Origin: Tyzzerella sp.
Lineage (GTDB): Bacteria; Bacillota; Clostridia; Lachnospirales; Lachnospiraceae
Reading direction: 5' to 3'
Assembly (NCBI GenBank): GCA_017465565.1
Contig: JAFTWA010000024.1
Span: 1-60,723, forward strand
Length of the DNA stretch: 60,723 nucleotides
In this document: piece after piece, positions 49,647 through 58,604 of the stretch
Position numbering within the stretch: position 1 is the stretch's first letter
Layout of the letters: every line of letters starts with the position of its first letter
Translations under genes and position numbers: made by a program
Notes under the pieces: generated by a model
The model's database searches: none
What the model saw: only the letters and a program-made list of their open reading frames with translations
What the model was told of the DNA's origin: nothing

Positions 49647-51185
49647 ATGATAACAGTAAAGGAATACAGTGGTCACATTCGAAATTGGAAGAAACTATGT
49701 GATGAATTGCAAATTGAAAATACATTACCTAGAGAAAAAAGAGAAGAAGAGATTCTCGTAAAAGCATATCAGACCTGGGGATGCAACATGGCAGAGCACT
49801 TATATGGGATGTTTGCATTTGCTTTATGGGATGATGAAGAAGAGAAATTATTCTGTTTGAGAGACCAATTTGGAGCAAAACCATTTTATTATTATGAAAC
49901 AGCTGATGGAAACCTTCTTTATGGGACAAGCATCCGTAAGATTATAGAACAGCCAGGTTTTGTAAAAGAATTGAATATAGAAATGCTTCAGTTATATATG
50001 AGTTTGACTTATGTGGCAGGAGAGAATACTTTCTTTAAAGGACTTAAGAAACTTCTGCAGGGAAGATATCTCATTTGGGAAAAGGGAAAACTTAAGGTAG
50101 AACGTTATTGGACACCGGCCTTTAGACCAGATGAAAGCAAATCGTTGGAAGACTGGGCAAAGGAAATCAATGAAACTGTTGCAGAAATCATGACTGAGGT
50201 TAAGACAGAAGATGAGTATGCAGAGTCATTCTTGTCTAGTGGGGTGGACTCTTCGTACATGTTGGCGATGTCTAATGTACAAGTATCAAGCTCTTGCGGC
50301 TATGAAGAGGAACGCTTTGATGAATCAAGATTAGCCGCGGAGACGGCAAAGATTTTGGGACGCGATAATACAAGATGTCTGATTACACCAGAAGAGTATT
50401 TTGAGATTGTTCCTTATGTTATGTATAACATGGAACAGCCTTTAGGGGATGCGTCTGCGATTGCTTTTGCGCTGGCTTGTAGAGCAGTGGCTGAACGTAC
50501 AAAGCTTTGTTACTCAGGAGAAGGTGCAGATGAATTCTTTGGCGGATATAACATTTATCGCAATGCAGAACGATATGGCGACAATTTGAAGACATTCTAT
50601 GTTGGTAACACCAATATCATGAAGGAAGACGAAAAGAAACGTATCCTGAAATACTATGATGAATCAGTGCTTCCAATTGGACTGGTAAGAGATATCTACG
50701 AAGAAATTGAAGGTCTCGACCCACTTTCTAAGATGTTAAATATTGATATGCAGACATGGCTTGAAGGTGATATCTATCTGAATGTGGAGAAGATGGGAAG
50801 GGCAGCAGGATTAGAAATCCGTATGCCATTCACAGATATGAGAATGTTTAATATCGCTTCTTCGCTTCCTTCAAAATTCAAATTGAACGAAGAGCAGAAT
50901 AAGGTGGCATTCCGTACGGCCGCATCTAATGTGTTGCCAGATGAGATTGCATTCCGCAAGAAATTAGGCTTCCTTGTACCAATTCGTATATGGATGGCAG
51001 ACGAACGATATAATCAAGATGTTCGTGATAAATTCAACAGTGAAATGGCTGAAATGTTCTTTAATGTAGATGAAATCAAAGCAATTTTTGATGATTATAT
51101 TAATGGAAATTCAGACAACTGGAGAAAAGTATGGACCATATATACATTCCTGGTATGGTATGAAGAATATTTTGTAAAACGGTAA
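49647..51185 (+). CDS. Asparagine synthetase-like protein lacking the glutaminase Cys
   Basis: A 512-aa protein. The second half is an AsnB synthetase domain with the PP-loop FLSSGVDSSYMLA and the SGEGADEFFGGY motif. The N-terminal half resembles class II glutamine amidotransferase from the RDQFGAKPFYYYE and LLYGTSIR motifs on, but begins MITVKEYSGHIRNW, without the usual Met-Cys-Gly start. The Cys nucleophile and about 40 residues are therefore absent. ATG 49647 has GGGAGG at 6 bp, so this is the real start. It may use free ammonia or an amide donor from another protein, or act on a different substrate. Confidence 0.88.
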   Translation: MITVKEYSGHIRNWKKLCDELQIENTLPREKREEEILVKAYQTWGCNMAEHLYGMFAFALWDDEEEKLFCLRDQFGAKPFYYYETADGNLLYGTSIRKIIEQPGFVKELNIEMLQLYMSLTYVAGENTFFKGLKKLLQGRYLIWEKGKLKVERYWTPAFRPDESKSLEDWAKEINETVAEIMTEVKTEDEYAESFLSSGVDSSYMLAMSNVQVSSSCGYEEERFDESRLAAETAKILGRDNTRCLITPEEYFEIVPYVMYNMEQPLGDASAIAFALACRAVAERTKLCYSGEGADEFFGGYNIYRNAERYGDNLKTFYVGNTNIMKEDEKKRILKYYDESVLPIGLVRDIYEEIEGLDPLSKMLNIDMQTWLEGDIYLNVEKMGRAAGLEIRMPFTDMRMFNIASSLPSKFKLNEEQNKVAFRTAASNVLPDEIAFRKKLGFLVPIRIWMADERYNQDVRDKFNSEMAEMFFNVDEIKAIFDDYINGNSDNWRKVWTIYTFLVWYEEYFVKR

Positions 51186-51196
51186 ATAACAGAGAA

Positions 51197-51226
51197 AATA
51201 CGAGGCGCTATAGCACCTCGTATTTG
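51197..51226. terminator. Bidirectional terminator
   Basis: AAATACGAGG-GC and GC-CCTCGTATTT form the stem between convergent genes. Confidence 0.8.
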
Positions 51227-51696
51227 ATTTCTTTCTGCGTAAAAAACTTCTGCACCATTTTGTCCCATGCCTGTTCTAGTGACTTATCCATGGTAAATAA
51301 ATTCATCGCTGTCCCCGTTACGCACTGTAATTTCTGCCCATCAAATTTCAGATTTATGTAAAGGCCTCGAACGTCTGCTGGCTTAAAGTCTAATTCCTGT
51401 TGTATCAGCAGTTTCTCAATATTCGAATCTGACAATCCCAGCACAAATTTAAAACTAAGTGGAGTGCGCTTACCTTTAATCAAAGAAAAACAATACTCAC
51501 GCATATCTTTCCAAAGTGCATACTCACGAGTTGGGGCATCTTCATTTTCAAAAAACTCTTTTTTGAGATAACCATCCATGGTGAATGTACCAAATGTCAC
51601 AATTTCTCCTTCGATAAAATAAAATGGGTCAAAGGTTTCAGATAACAAGAGCTTTCCCATACATTCTTTCACTTCTGTAAGTGCAAGTGCAATCAT
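51208..51696 (-). CDS. DUF5721-like protein
   Basis: A 162-aa cytosolic protein with LLLSETFDPFYFIEGEIVTFGTFTMDGYLKKEFF and WKDMREYCFSLIKGKRTPLSFKFVLGLS, which I associate with DUF5721, a Lachnospiraceae family of unknown function. Its ATG overlaps the end of the MATE gene by four bases (ATGA), so it is translated in a coupled way and shares its transcript. Its extreme 3' end lies in the terminator. Confidence 0.7.
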   Translation of the reverse strand: MIALALTEVKECMGKLLLSETFDPFYFIEGEIVTFGTFTMDGYLKKEFFENEDAPTREYALWKDMREYCFSLIKGKRTPLSFKFVLGLSDSNIEKLLIQQELDFKPADVRGLYINLKFDGQKLQCVTGTAMNLFTMDKSLEQAWDKMVQKFFTQKEIKYEVL

Positions 51697-53021
51697 GCGA
51701 GCACCTCCTTTTCTGGTTTCTTTAAGAAATATATCGCAATCAATAAAGTTACAAATTCTCCAAGTGGTACAGAAGCCCAGATTCCGTTCACGCCAAAGAG
51801 CGGTGCAAGAATAGTTACGAAGAGAATGCTAAGCACGCAGCCTCTAAGGAGACACAATAATAGTGAAATCTGAGGTCTTACCGTAGATTGGAAATATCCA
51901 ACGATAAACATATTAATTCCTGTCACAAAGAATCCAATAAAGTAAATGCGAATTGCCGTTGGCGACAAGGCGAGGATTTCTTCGTTTGGATTCAAGAAAA
52001 TATAAGTAAATAGGTTTGGTATAATCAATCCTGCGATGGCAGGGACTGAGCAAATAATAAGTGCCGTTTTTAATCCCAGTTTTCGCACAGCTTCAATGCG
52101 GTCTTGAAGTCCGGCACCGTGATTCGTGGAAATAATTGGCTGAGCGGCCTGATTAATTCCATTGCAAAGGCAGGTTACAATGATTGCGGTATTGCAGATG
52201 ACTCCGTACATGCTGACACCAATGTCGCCTGCAACTTCTAGAATGGAGATGTTAAAGACAAACATGACAACTCCAGAAGTGATTTCTACTAAAAAGCTGG
52301 TAAATCCATTTGTAAATATTCTTGTCACATAAGAAAATGAAAATCCATCCAGTGAAAATTGTAATCCGTTGGATTTGGAACGGAAATGGAAGAGTAAAAT
52401 TATCACGGTAGTGGCGGAACCAAGGACACTTGCAATGGAAGCGCCTGCCATTCCCATTTGAAATGGAAATACGAATATAATATCTAAAATTACGTTCAGA
52501 ATCCCTCCAGTTACAACTGCAGCCATCGCTAGCTTTGGAGCACCATCATTTCTTACAAAGGTTTGCAAAAATGTTGAAAATGAGAATGCACTCAATCCAG
52601 CAATGACATATGGAACGTATTCCAAAACGTAAGGCAGAGTTACATCGGTCGCTCCGAGAAATTTGACGATTGGCTCTGTAAAAATCAGAAGTAGAATGGT
52701 GTATAAGATACAGGTAACGACATTAAGCAGAGTAGCAACGGTAAAATAGCATTGTCCCGCTTTTACATCTCCACGTCCTCGTGCGATGGACATGAGGACA
52801 GAGCCGCCAACTCCAAATAGAAGTCCATTTCCAAAGAAAATGTTGAATAGTGGGAGCACAATATTGAGTGCAGCCATGGCATCAATTCCGATTCCTTTAC
52901 CAATAATAATGGTGTCGGCTAAAACATATATAGAGGTTACCATGGTTCCCATAATTGCGGGAAGCAGGTAGCGGAAAAATATTTTGGATACTGGTTCGGT
53001 TAATAAAGTGTTCGTCTGCAT
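51693..53021 (-). CDS. MATE-family efflux transporter
   Basis: A 442-aa transporter with about 12 helices and two MatE halves (FFRYLLPAIMGTMVTSIYVLADTIIIGKGIGIDAMAALNIVLP at the start). It differs clearly from the MATE protein at 24606, so the two are not a recent duplication. The start follows AAAGGATTATTTT. It is coupled to the DUF5721-like gene, suggesting a shared but unknown role. Confidence 0.93.
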   Translation of the reverse strand: MQTNTLLTEPVSKIFFRYLLPAIMGTMVTSIYVLADTIIIGKGIGIDAMAALNIVLPLFNIFFGNGLLFGVGGSVLMSIARGRGDVKAGQCYFTVATLLNVVTCILYTILLLIFTEPIVKFLGATDVTLPYVLEYVPYVIAGLSAFSFSTFLQTFVRNDGAPKLAMAAVVTGGILNVILDIIFVFPFQMGMAGASIASVLGSATTVIILLFHFRSKSNGLQFSLDGFSFSYVTRIFTNGFTSFLVEITSGVVMFVFNISILEVAGDIGVSMYGVICNTAIIVTCLCNGINQAAQPIISTNHGAGLQDRIEAVRKLGLKTALIICSVPAIAGLIIPNLFTYIFLNPNEEILALSPTAIRIYFIGFFVTGINMFIVGYFQSTVRPQISLLLCLLRGCVLSILFVTILAPLFGVNGIWASVPLGEFVTLLIAIYFLKKPEKEVLA

Positions 53022-53095
53022 AAAATAATCCTTTCACATATACTAAACATTATAGCAGATGTACATTAGAAAATACATTCCCTTTCTTCGAAAAG

Positions 53096-53124
53096 TTGAC
53101 TTTTAAGGTGCAACCAAGTATCAT
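53096..53124 (+). promoter_or_regulatory. Promoter of the aminopeptidase gene
   Basis: TTGACT and TATCAT with a 17-bp spacer, 29 bp before the start codon. Confidence 0.65.
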
Positions 53125-53153
53125 GAAAAGAGATAAAAAAGGAGTGTAAACTT

Positions 53154-54437
53154 ATGAGTCACATGGAAAAATTATTTGAATTATTAGAAAACGCAACTTC
53201 ACAATTTCATGCAGTTCTAGAGACGAAAAAACAACTTACTGCACAGGGATTTGAAGAATTACATTTAAAAGACAATTGGAAATTAGAAAAGGGCGGAAAA
53301 TACCTGCTAGACCATCATGGTTCTACAATTTTCGCTTTTGTAATCGGGGAAGAATTTGAAGCAGAGGATGGATTCCGTATTGCAGCTGCACACGGTGATT
53401 TCCCGGGATTTCGTATTAAACCAAATGCAGAGATGGAAGTAGGAGGATACCGTCAGCTCAATACAGAAACTTATGGCGGAGTGAACCTTGCAAGCTGGCT
53501 TGACAGGCCACTCTCTGTAGCAGGACGTGTGGTGTTAAAGTCTGATGATGTATTTAAACCAGAGGTCCGTCTCATTGACCTCAAGAGACCAGTTCTATTG
53601 ATTCCAAATATTGCAATTCACATGAACCGTGAAATGAATAAGGGAACAGAGCTTCGTAAACAGGTAGAAATGCTTCCGGTTTACAGTACAGCCTCAGAAG
53701 AACTGAGCAAAGAAGCCTTTTTAGAATGTATCGCAAAAGAATTGGGCGTAGAAGCTTCTGATATTTTGGATTATGAACTAAATATTTATAATGCAGACAA
53801 GCCAAGTATGGTTGGACTTACGGAAGAGTTTGTCTGTGCACCAAGACTTGATAATCTTACCTCTGCACAGGCTTTGATTACAGGTATTGCAGACGGAACC
53901 CGTAAAAAGGGCTTGAACATGATGGTGGTATTTGACCATGAGGAGATTGGCAGCCGTTCAAAACAGGGGGCATGCTCAACCTTACTTCCACATTTGTTAG
54001 AAAAGATTTATTTGTCACTTGGTTTGACGGGCATCGATTTCAAGAATGCATTGGAAGACAGTTTACTCATGTCAGTTGACGTGAGTCACGCATATCATCC
54101 AAATTACGGCGCAAAATACGATTTGACAAACAGACACGTATTAAACCAGGGCTTTGCAATTAAAGCTGCCTGTGACCAAAGCTATGCAACAGACAGTGAA
54201 ACAATTGCAATCATCCAACAGATTTGCGAGAAAGAAGGAATTGCATATAAGAAATTCCTCAAGCACTCAGATTCACCAGGCGGAGGAACTCTTGGGGCAA
54301 TCGCATCTGCAATGCTTCCAATCCGCACAGCAGATATTGGTGTACCGCTTTGGGCAATGCATTCCAGCAGAGAGACTATGGGAGCAAAGGATTACGAAGC
54401 CCTGGTTGCTTTCATGACAGCATATTATAAATTGTAG
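53154..54437 (+). CDS. M18-family aminopeptidase
   Basis: A 427-aa metallopeptidase. The zinc motifs of M18 are present: AAHGDFPGFRIKP (His ligand; the usual form is HTDSPG), CAPRLDNLTSA (Asp), FDHEEIGSRSKQGA (Glu pair), SVDVSHAYHPNY (Asp) and the last His in WAMHSSRETMG. It removes N-terminal residues from peptides in the cytosol. The start follows AAAAGGAGTG. The pseudouridine synthase gene begins 8 bp after its stop. Confidence 0.93.
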   Translation: MSHMEKLFELLENATSQFHAVLETKKQLTAQGFEELHLKDNWKLEKGGKYLLDHHGSTIFAFVIGEEFEAEDGFRIAAAHGDFPGFRIKPNAEMEVGGYRQLNTETYGGVNLASWLDRPLSVAGRVVLKSDDVFKPEVRLIDLKRPVLLIPNIAIHMNREMNKGTELRKQVEMLPVYSTASEELSKEAFLECIAKELGVEASDILDYELNIYNADKPSMVGLTEEFVCAPRLDNLTSAQALITGIADGTRKKGLNMMVVFDHEEIGSRSKQGACSTLLPHLLEKIYLSLGLTGIDFKNALEDSLLMSVDVSHAYHPNYGAKYDLTNRHVLNQGFAIKAACDQSYATDSETIAIIQQICEKEGIAYKKFLKHSDSPGGGTLGAIASAMLPIRTADIGVPLWAMHSSRETMGAKDYEALVAFMTAYYKL

Positions 54438-54445
54438 GAGACGTT

Positions 54446-55183
54446 ATGGAAATACGTTTGAATAAATTTTTGAGTGAGGCGGGAGTCTGCTCAAGACGAG
54501 AAGCGGATAGGTTGATTGAGAGCGGGAAGGTAACCGTAGATGGAAAGCGCGCAGAGACAGGGATGAAGATTACGGAATCCCAGGTAGTGTGTGTCGGCAA
54601 AAAAGAAATCCGTCCAAAGAATAAAAACGAGATGGTGCTTCTTGCGGTAAATAAACCAGTCGGAATCGTCTGCACGGAAGAAAAGCGGGAAAAGAATAAT
54701 ATCATTAATTTTCTGAAATATCCGACGCGGGTTACTTACATTGGCAGACTGGACAAGGATTCAGAAGGACTGCTTTTGATGACAAATAACGGAGACATCA
54801 TCAATAAGATGATGCGCTCGGGTAACCAGCATGAGAAAGAGTATAAAGTAACGGTAAATAAGCCAATTACACCAGAATTTATCGAGAAGATGGCAAACGG
54901 CGTGCCGATTCTGGATACCGTCACACGAAAATGTAAGGTGGAAATGATAGGGAAGTACAAGTTCCGAATCATTTTAACCCAAGGGCTGAATCGTCAGATT
55001 CGCCGTATGTGCGAATATCTTGGTTATAAGGTAACGAAGCTAGAGCGTGTGCGTGTCATGAATATTGAGCTTGGAAGCTTAAAACCAGGAGAATACCGCA
55101 AAGTAACAGATGCAGAAATTGCAGAATTATATGAATTAATCAAAAATTCTTCGAATGAAACTGTGATTCCAGTCGAAGAATAG
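54446..55183 (+). CDS. rluF: RluF-type 23S rRNA pseudouridine synthase
   Basis: A 245-aa protein. It has an N-terminal S4 RNA-binding domain (IRLNKFLSEAGVCSRREADRLIESGKVTVDG) and an RsuA/RluB-like catalytic domain with the catalytic Asp in GRLDKDSEGLLLMTNNG. GLNRQIRRMCEYLGY is typical of RluF, which modifies U2604 of 23S rRNA. It shares a transcript with the aminopeptidase gene before it and ligA 17 bp after it. Confidence 0.92.
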   Translation: MEIRLNKFLSEAGVCSRREADRLIESGKVTVDGKRAETGMKITESQVVCVGKKEIRPKNKNEMVLLAVNKPVGIVCTEEKREKNNIINFLKYPTRVTYIGRLDKDSEGLLLMTNNGDIINKMMRSGNQHEKEYKVTVNKPITPEFIEKMANGVPILDTVTRKCKVEMIGKYKFRIILTQGLNRQIRRMCEYLGYKVTKLERVRVMNIELGSLKPGEYRKVTDAEIAELYELIKNSSNETVIPVEE

Positions 55184-55200
55184 AAGTTGAGGGATAATAC

Positions 55201-57159
55201 ATGGAATCAAAAAAAATGCGCATGCAGGAATTAGTAGAACTGCTCAATAAAGCTTCGAAAGCATACTATCAGGAAGCAACTGAAATTATGAGTAACTTTG
55301 AGTATGATAAGCTTTATGATGAACTGCTTGAATTAGAAAAAGAATTAGGAATTACACTGGCATCCAGTCCGACAGTGAACGTTGGCTATGAGGTCTTAAG
55401 TGAGCTTCCGAAAGAGCGCCATGAAAAGCCGATGCTTTCTCTGGATAAGACGAAAGAGGTGTCACGTCTCAAAGAATTCTTAGGAAATCAGAAGGCTTTT
55501 ATCTCATGGAAATTGGACGGTCTTACGATTGTTCTGACTTATAGAAACGGGGTATTGGAGAAGGCAGTCACCAGAGGAAATGGAGAAATTGGTGAGGTTA
55601 TCACAAATAACGCAAAGACCTTTAAAAATCTGCCGCTCCGCATTGCTTATCAAGGTGAATTAATTCTCCGGGGAGAAGCAGTAATCAGTTATCAGGATTT
55701 TGAAAAAATCAATGCAGAAATTGAAGACCCGGATGCAAAATACAAAAATCCAAGAAATCTTTGCAGTGGTTCTGTGCGTCAGCTTAACAATGAGATTACC
55801 GCGAAAAGAAATGTACAGTTCTTCGCCTTCTCCCTTGTAAAAGCTGAGGATGTGGATTTCCACAATTCTAGAATCTATCAGCTTCAGTGGTTAAAAGAAC
55901 AGGGATTTGAAATTGTGGAAGGTGACGAAGTCACATACGAAACCATAGAAGATAGTGTATTATCATTTTCAGAGAAGATCAAAAACAACGATTTTCCATC
56001 AGATGGTTTAGTACTTGTATATGATGACATTGCATATGGACAGTCACTAGGAAGAACCTCAAAATTCCCACGCGATTCCTTTGCGTTCAAATGGGCAGAC
56101 GAGATTCGGGAGACAGAGCTTGTGGAAATAGAGTGGAGTCCATCCAGAACAGGGCTTATTAACCCGGTTGCAATTTTTAAACCAGTAGAGCTAGAAGGAA
56201 CGACCGTCAGCAGAGCCAGTGTTCATAATATTAGTATTATGGAAGAGTTGGAGCTTGGCATCGGAGACAAGATAGAAGTGTATAAAGCGAATATGATTAT
56301 TCCGCAAATTGCTTCGAACCTGACAAGGAGTGGTGTGAAAGACATCCCGGGCATGTGCCCGGCTTGCGGCGGCAAAACTGAGATTCGAAAAGACAGTGAA
56401 ACGAAAGCGTTGTACTGCACAAATGAAGACTGTGTTGCGAAACATTTGAAATCATTTGCATTATTTGTAAGTAGAGATGCACTCAATGTGGAAGGCTTGT
56501 CAGAAGCGACTTTAGAAAAGTTTATCGGAAAAGGATTTATCCATACTTACTCAGATATCTTCCATTTGGACCGCTTCGAAGAAGAGATTAAGTCCATGGA
56601 GGGATTTGGAGAAAAGTCGTATGTAAACCTTCAAAAGAGCATTGAAAAGGCGAGAACGACCACACTTCCAAAACTAATTTATGGTCTTGGAATCGCCAAT
56701 ATCGGACTTGCGAATGCAAAAGTGATTTGCAAAGAGTTCCACTATGACATTGAAAAAATGATACATTTGACAGAGGCTGATTTAAGTAATGTGGCTGGAA
56801 TTGGACCAGTTATCGCCAAGGCATATGTAGAGTATTTTGCAAATGAAAAACATGTGGAAGAACTTCAGAAGCTCCTTCAGGAGTTAGTGATTCCAGAGGA
56901 GGAAGTGAATACAGAGGCGCAAATTTTCGAAAATATGAACTTCGTTATCACAGGAAGTGTAGAACATTTTGCAAACCGTAACGAAGTGAAAGCGGTTATC
57001 GAGAGCAAAGGCGGAAAGGTAACTGGCTCAGTAACTTCGAAGACAAATTATCTGATTAACAATGATGTGACATCTACATCATCTAAAAATAAAAAAGCAA
57101 AAGAACTGGGAATTCCAATTATTACAGAAACGGATTTCCTAAATATGTTAAATAATTAG
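55201..57159 (+). CDS. ligA: NAD-dependent DNA ligase
   Basis: A 652-aa LigA. The domains are Ia (AYY and NFEYDKLYDEL), adenylation with K104 in SWKLDG, an OB fold, a Zn finger (CPACGG and CTNEDC), helix-hairpin-helix repeats (IYGLGIANIGLANAKVI, AGIGPVIAKAYVEYF) and a C-terminal BRCT (NFVITGSVEHFANRNEVKAVIESKGGKV). It seals nicks in replication and repair. It is slightly shorter than E. coli LigA but complete. The start follows TTGAGGGAT. Confidence 0.97.
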   Translation: MESKKMRMQELVELLNKASKAYYQEATEIMSNFEYDKLYDELLELEKELGITLASSPTVNVGYEVLSELPKERHEKPMLSLDKTKEVSRLKEFLGNQKAFISWKLDGLTIVLTYRNGVLEKAVTRGNGEIGEVITNNAKTFKNLPLRIAYQGELILRGEAVISYQDFEKINAEIEDPDAKYKNPRNLCSGSVRQLNNEITAKRNVQFFAFSLVKAEDVDFHNSRIYQLQWLKEQGFEIVEGDEVTYETIEDSVLSFSEKIKNNDFPSDGLVLVYDDIAYGQSLGRTSKFPRDSFAFKWADEIRETELVEIEWSPSRTGLINPVAIFKPVELEGTTVSRASVHNISIMEELELGIGDKIEVYKANMIIPQIASNLTRSGVKDIPGMCPACGGKTEIRKDSETKALYCTNEDCVAKHLKSFALFVSRDALNVEGLSEATLEKFIGKGFIHTYSDIFHLDRFEEEIKSMEGFGEKSYVNLQKSIEKARTTTLPKLIYGLGIANIGLANAKVICKEFHYDIEKMIHLTEADLSNVAGIGPVIAKAYVEYFANEKHVEELQKLLQELVIPEEEVNTEAQIFENMNFVITGSVEHFANRNEVKAVIESKGGKVTGSVTSKTNYLINNDVTSTSSKNKKAKELGIPIITETDFLNMLNN

Positions 57160-57172
57160 GAGGTATTTTATT

Positions 57173-57496
57173 ATGATGATCGTAACAAATAAAAATTTTC
57201 AAGAGGAAGTAGTAGAATCAAAGGTTCCAGTATTAGTAGACTTTTATGCAGAATGGTGCATGCCTTGTAAAATGTTTGGACCTATTTTAGAATCAGCAGC
57301 AGAGGATTTCGAAGGTAAGATGAAAATTGTGAAGATAAATATCGACGAATCTCCAGAGCTTGCTCAAAAATACTTTGTAATGAGTATTCCAACACTGAAA
57401 TTGTTCAATGGAAGTGAGGAAGCAAAAGCAACATTTGTAGGTTCAATGTCAGGCGAAGAATTAGAAGAATGGGTTGCTTCGCAAGGAATTAAATAG
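57173..57496 (+). CDS. trxA: Thioredoxin
   Basis: A 107-aa thioredoxin. The active site is WCMPC (C29 and C32), not the standard WCGPC. The cis-Pro is in SIPTLKLF and the fold is complete. Met at the second position of the motif should shift the redox potential. It starts with ATGATG after AGGAGG. The thioredoxin reductase gene follows after 9 bp, so this is a matched pair. Confidence 0.95.
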   Translation: MMIVTNKNFQEEVVESKVPVLVDFYAEWCMPCKMFGPILESAAEDFEGKMKIVKINIDESPELAQKYFVMSIPTLKLFNGSEEAKATFVGSMSGEELEEWVASQGIK

Positions 57497-57505
57497 GAGG
57501 CAGTT

Positions 57506-58426
57506 ATGGAAAATAATATTTATGATGTAATTATAATTGGTGGAGGACCAGGCGGATATACAGCTGCACTTTATGCGGCAAGAGCAAATCTTTCTACCCT
57601 GGTTATTGAAAAAATGGCTCCGGGCGGACAGATGGCTACGACAGATATCGTAGAAAACTATCCGGGATTTGTAGATGGCATCAATGGATTTGAGCTTGGT
57701 ATGCAGATGAAAAAGGGCGCAGAACGCTTTGGTGTGAAGTCTAAGATGGCAGAAGTAAAGAGCGTGGAACTTTCTGCGAATCCAAAAGTGGTTAAGACTG
57801 CAAAAGATACTTTTGAAGCAAAGACAGTTATCTTGGCACTCGGTGCATCTCCAAGAGAACTTGGCTTAGAAAATGAAAGAAATTTAAGAGGTCGAGGCGT
57901 GTCTTACTGTGCAACCTGTGATGGGATGTTCTACCGCGATAAAACAGTCGTAATTGTTGGCGGTGGCAACACAGCAGTTGCAGACGCGATTTTCCTTGCA
58001 AAGATTTGTAAGAAGGTATACTTAGTACACAGAAGAGATGAACTTCGTGCTTCGAAGACTTATATGGAAGCGCTTGAAAATGCAGAGAACATCGAATTTG
58101 TGTGGAGCAGCGAAGTAGTAGAAATCATGGCAGAGCAGATGGTAACTGGCGTAAAAGTCAAGAGCCGCAAGGATGATTCTGTCAGAGAAATTGCCTGCGA
58201 TGGTGTATTTGTGGCAATCGGAAACGTGCCAAACACAGATTTGATTAAGGGTCAGGTAGAGCTGGATGAAGCTGGTTATGTGGCAGCAGATGAAACTACA
58301 AAGACCAATATTCCAGGTGTATTTGCAGTTGGTGATATGAGACAGAAGCCGCTTAGACAGATTGTAACAGCGGTGGCTGATGGGGCTGTGGCATCCAAGT
58401 ATGCAGAGGAATTTATTGATTTGTAA
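57506..58426 (+). CDS. trxB: Thioredoxin reductase
   Basis: A 306-aa low-molecular-weight thioredoxin reductase. FAD site IIGGGPGGYTAALYAARA, redox pair CATCDGMFY, NADPH fold VVIVGGGNTAVADAIFLAKICKKVYLVHRRDELRA, and GVFAVGDMRQKPLRQIVTAVADGAVA at the end. The HRRDE pattern fits NADPH. It reduces the TrxA encoded just upstream. The start follows AGGAGGCAGTT. Confidence 0.97.
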   Translation: MENNIYDVIIIGGGPGGYTAALYAARANLSTLVIEKMAPGGQMATTDIVENYPGFVDGINGFELGMQMKKGAERFGVKSKMAEVKSVELSANPKVVKTAKDTFEAKTVILALGASPRELGLENERNLRGRGVSYCATCDGMFYRDKTVVIVGGGNTAVADAIFLAKICKKVYLVHRRDELRASKTYMEALENAENIEFVWSSEVVEIMAEQMVTGVKVKSRKDDSVREIACDGVFVAIGNVPNTDLIKGQVELDEAGYVAADETTKTNIPGVFAVGDMRQKPLRQIVTAVADGAVASKYAEEFIDL

Positions 58427-58433
58427 AATTGTT

Positions 58434-58521
58434 AGTTGGGGACGTAGTAAAATTAAATTTTACTACGTCCCCAACTGCGTTTAGTGGTGTCCCCAACTTA
58501 TATTTAGTGGTGTCCCCAAAT
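58434..58521 (+). repeat. Perfect 21-bp-arm palindrome plus two direct repeats
   Basis: AGTTGGGGACGTAGTAAAATT (58434-58454) is followed after one base by its exact complement (58456-58476), giving a 43-bp hairpin. TTTAGTGGTGTCCCCAA then occurs at 58480-58496 and 58503-58519, spaced 23 bp. The shared element is GGGGAC/GTCCCC. It may be a terminator of trxB, a REP-like element or a protein-binding array. It sits directly upstream of the clpX promoter. Confidence 0.85.
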
Positions 58522-58541
58522 TGAGTTTATAAAAACTTCAC

Positions 58542-58570
58542 TTGTAGTCTCACCATATCTGGGCTATAAT
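58542..58570 (+). promoter_or_regulatory. Promoter of clpX
   Basis: TTGTAG and TATAAT with a 17-bp spacer, 34 bp before the clpX start. Confidence 0.6.
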
Positions 58571-58604
58571 TATCCCGTATGAAATACAAAAAGGGGAAAT
58601 ACAT

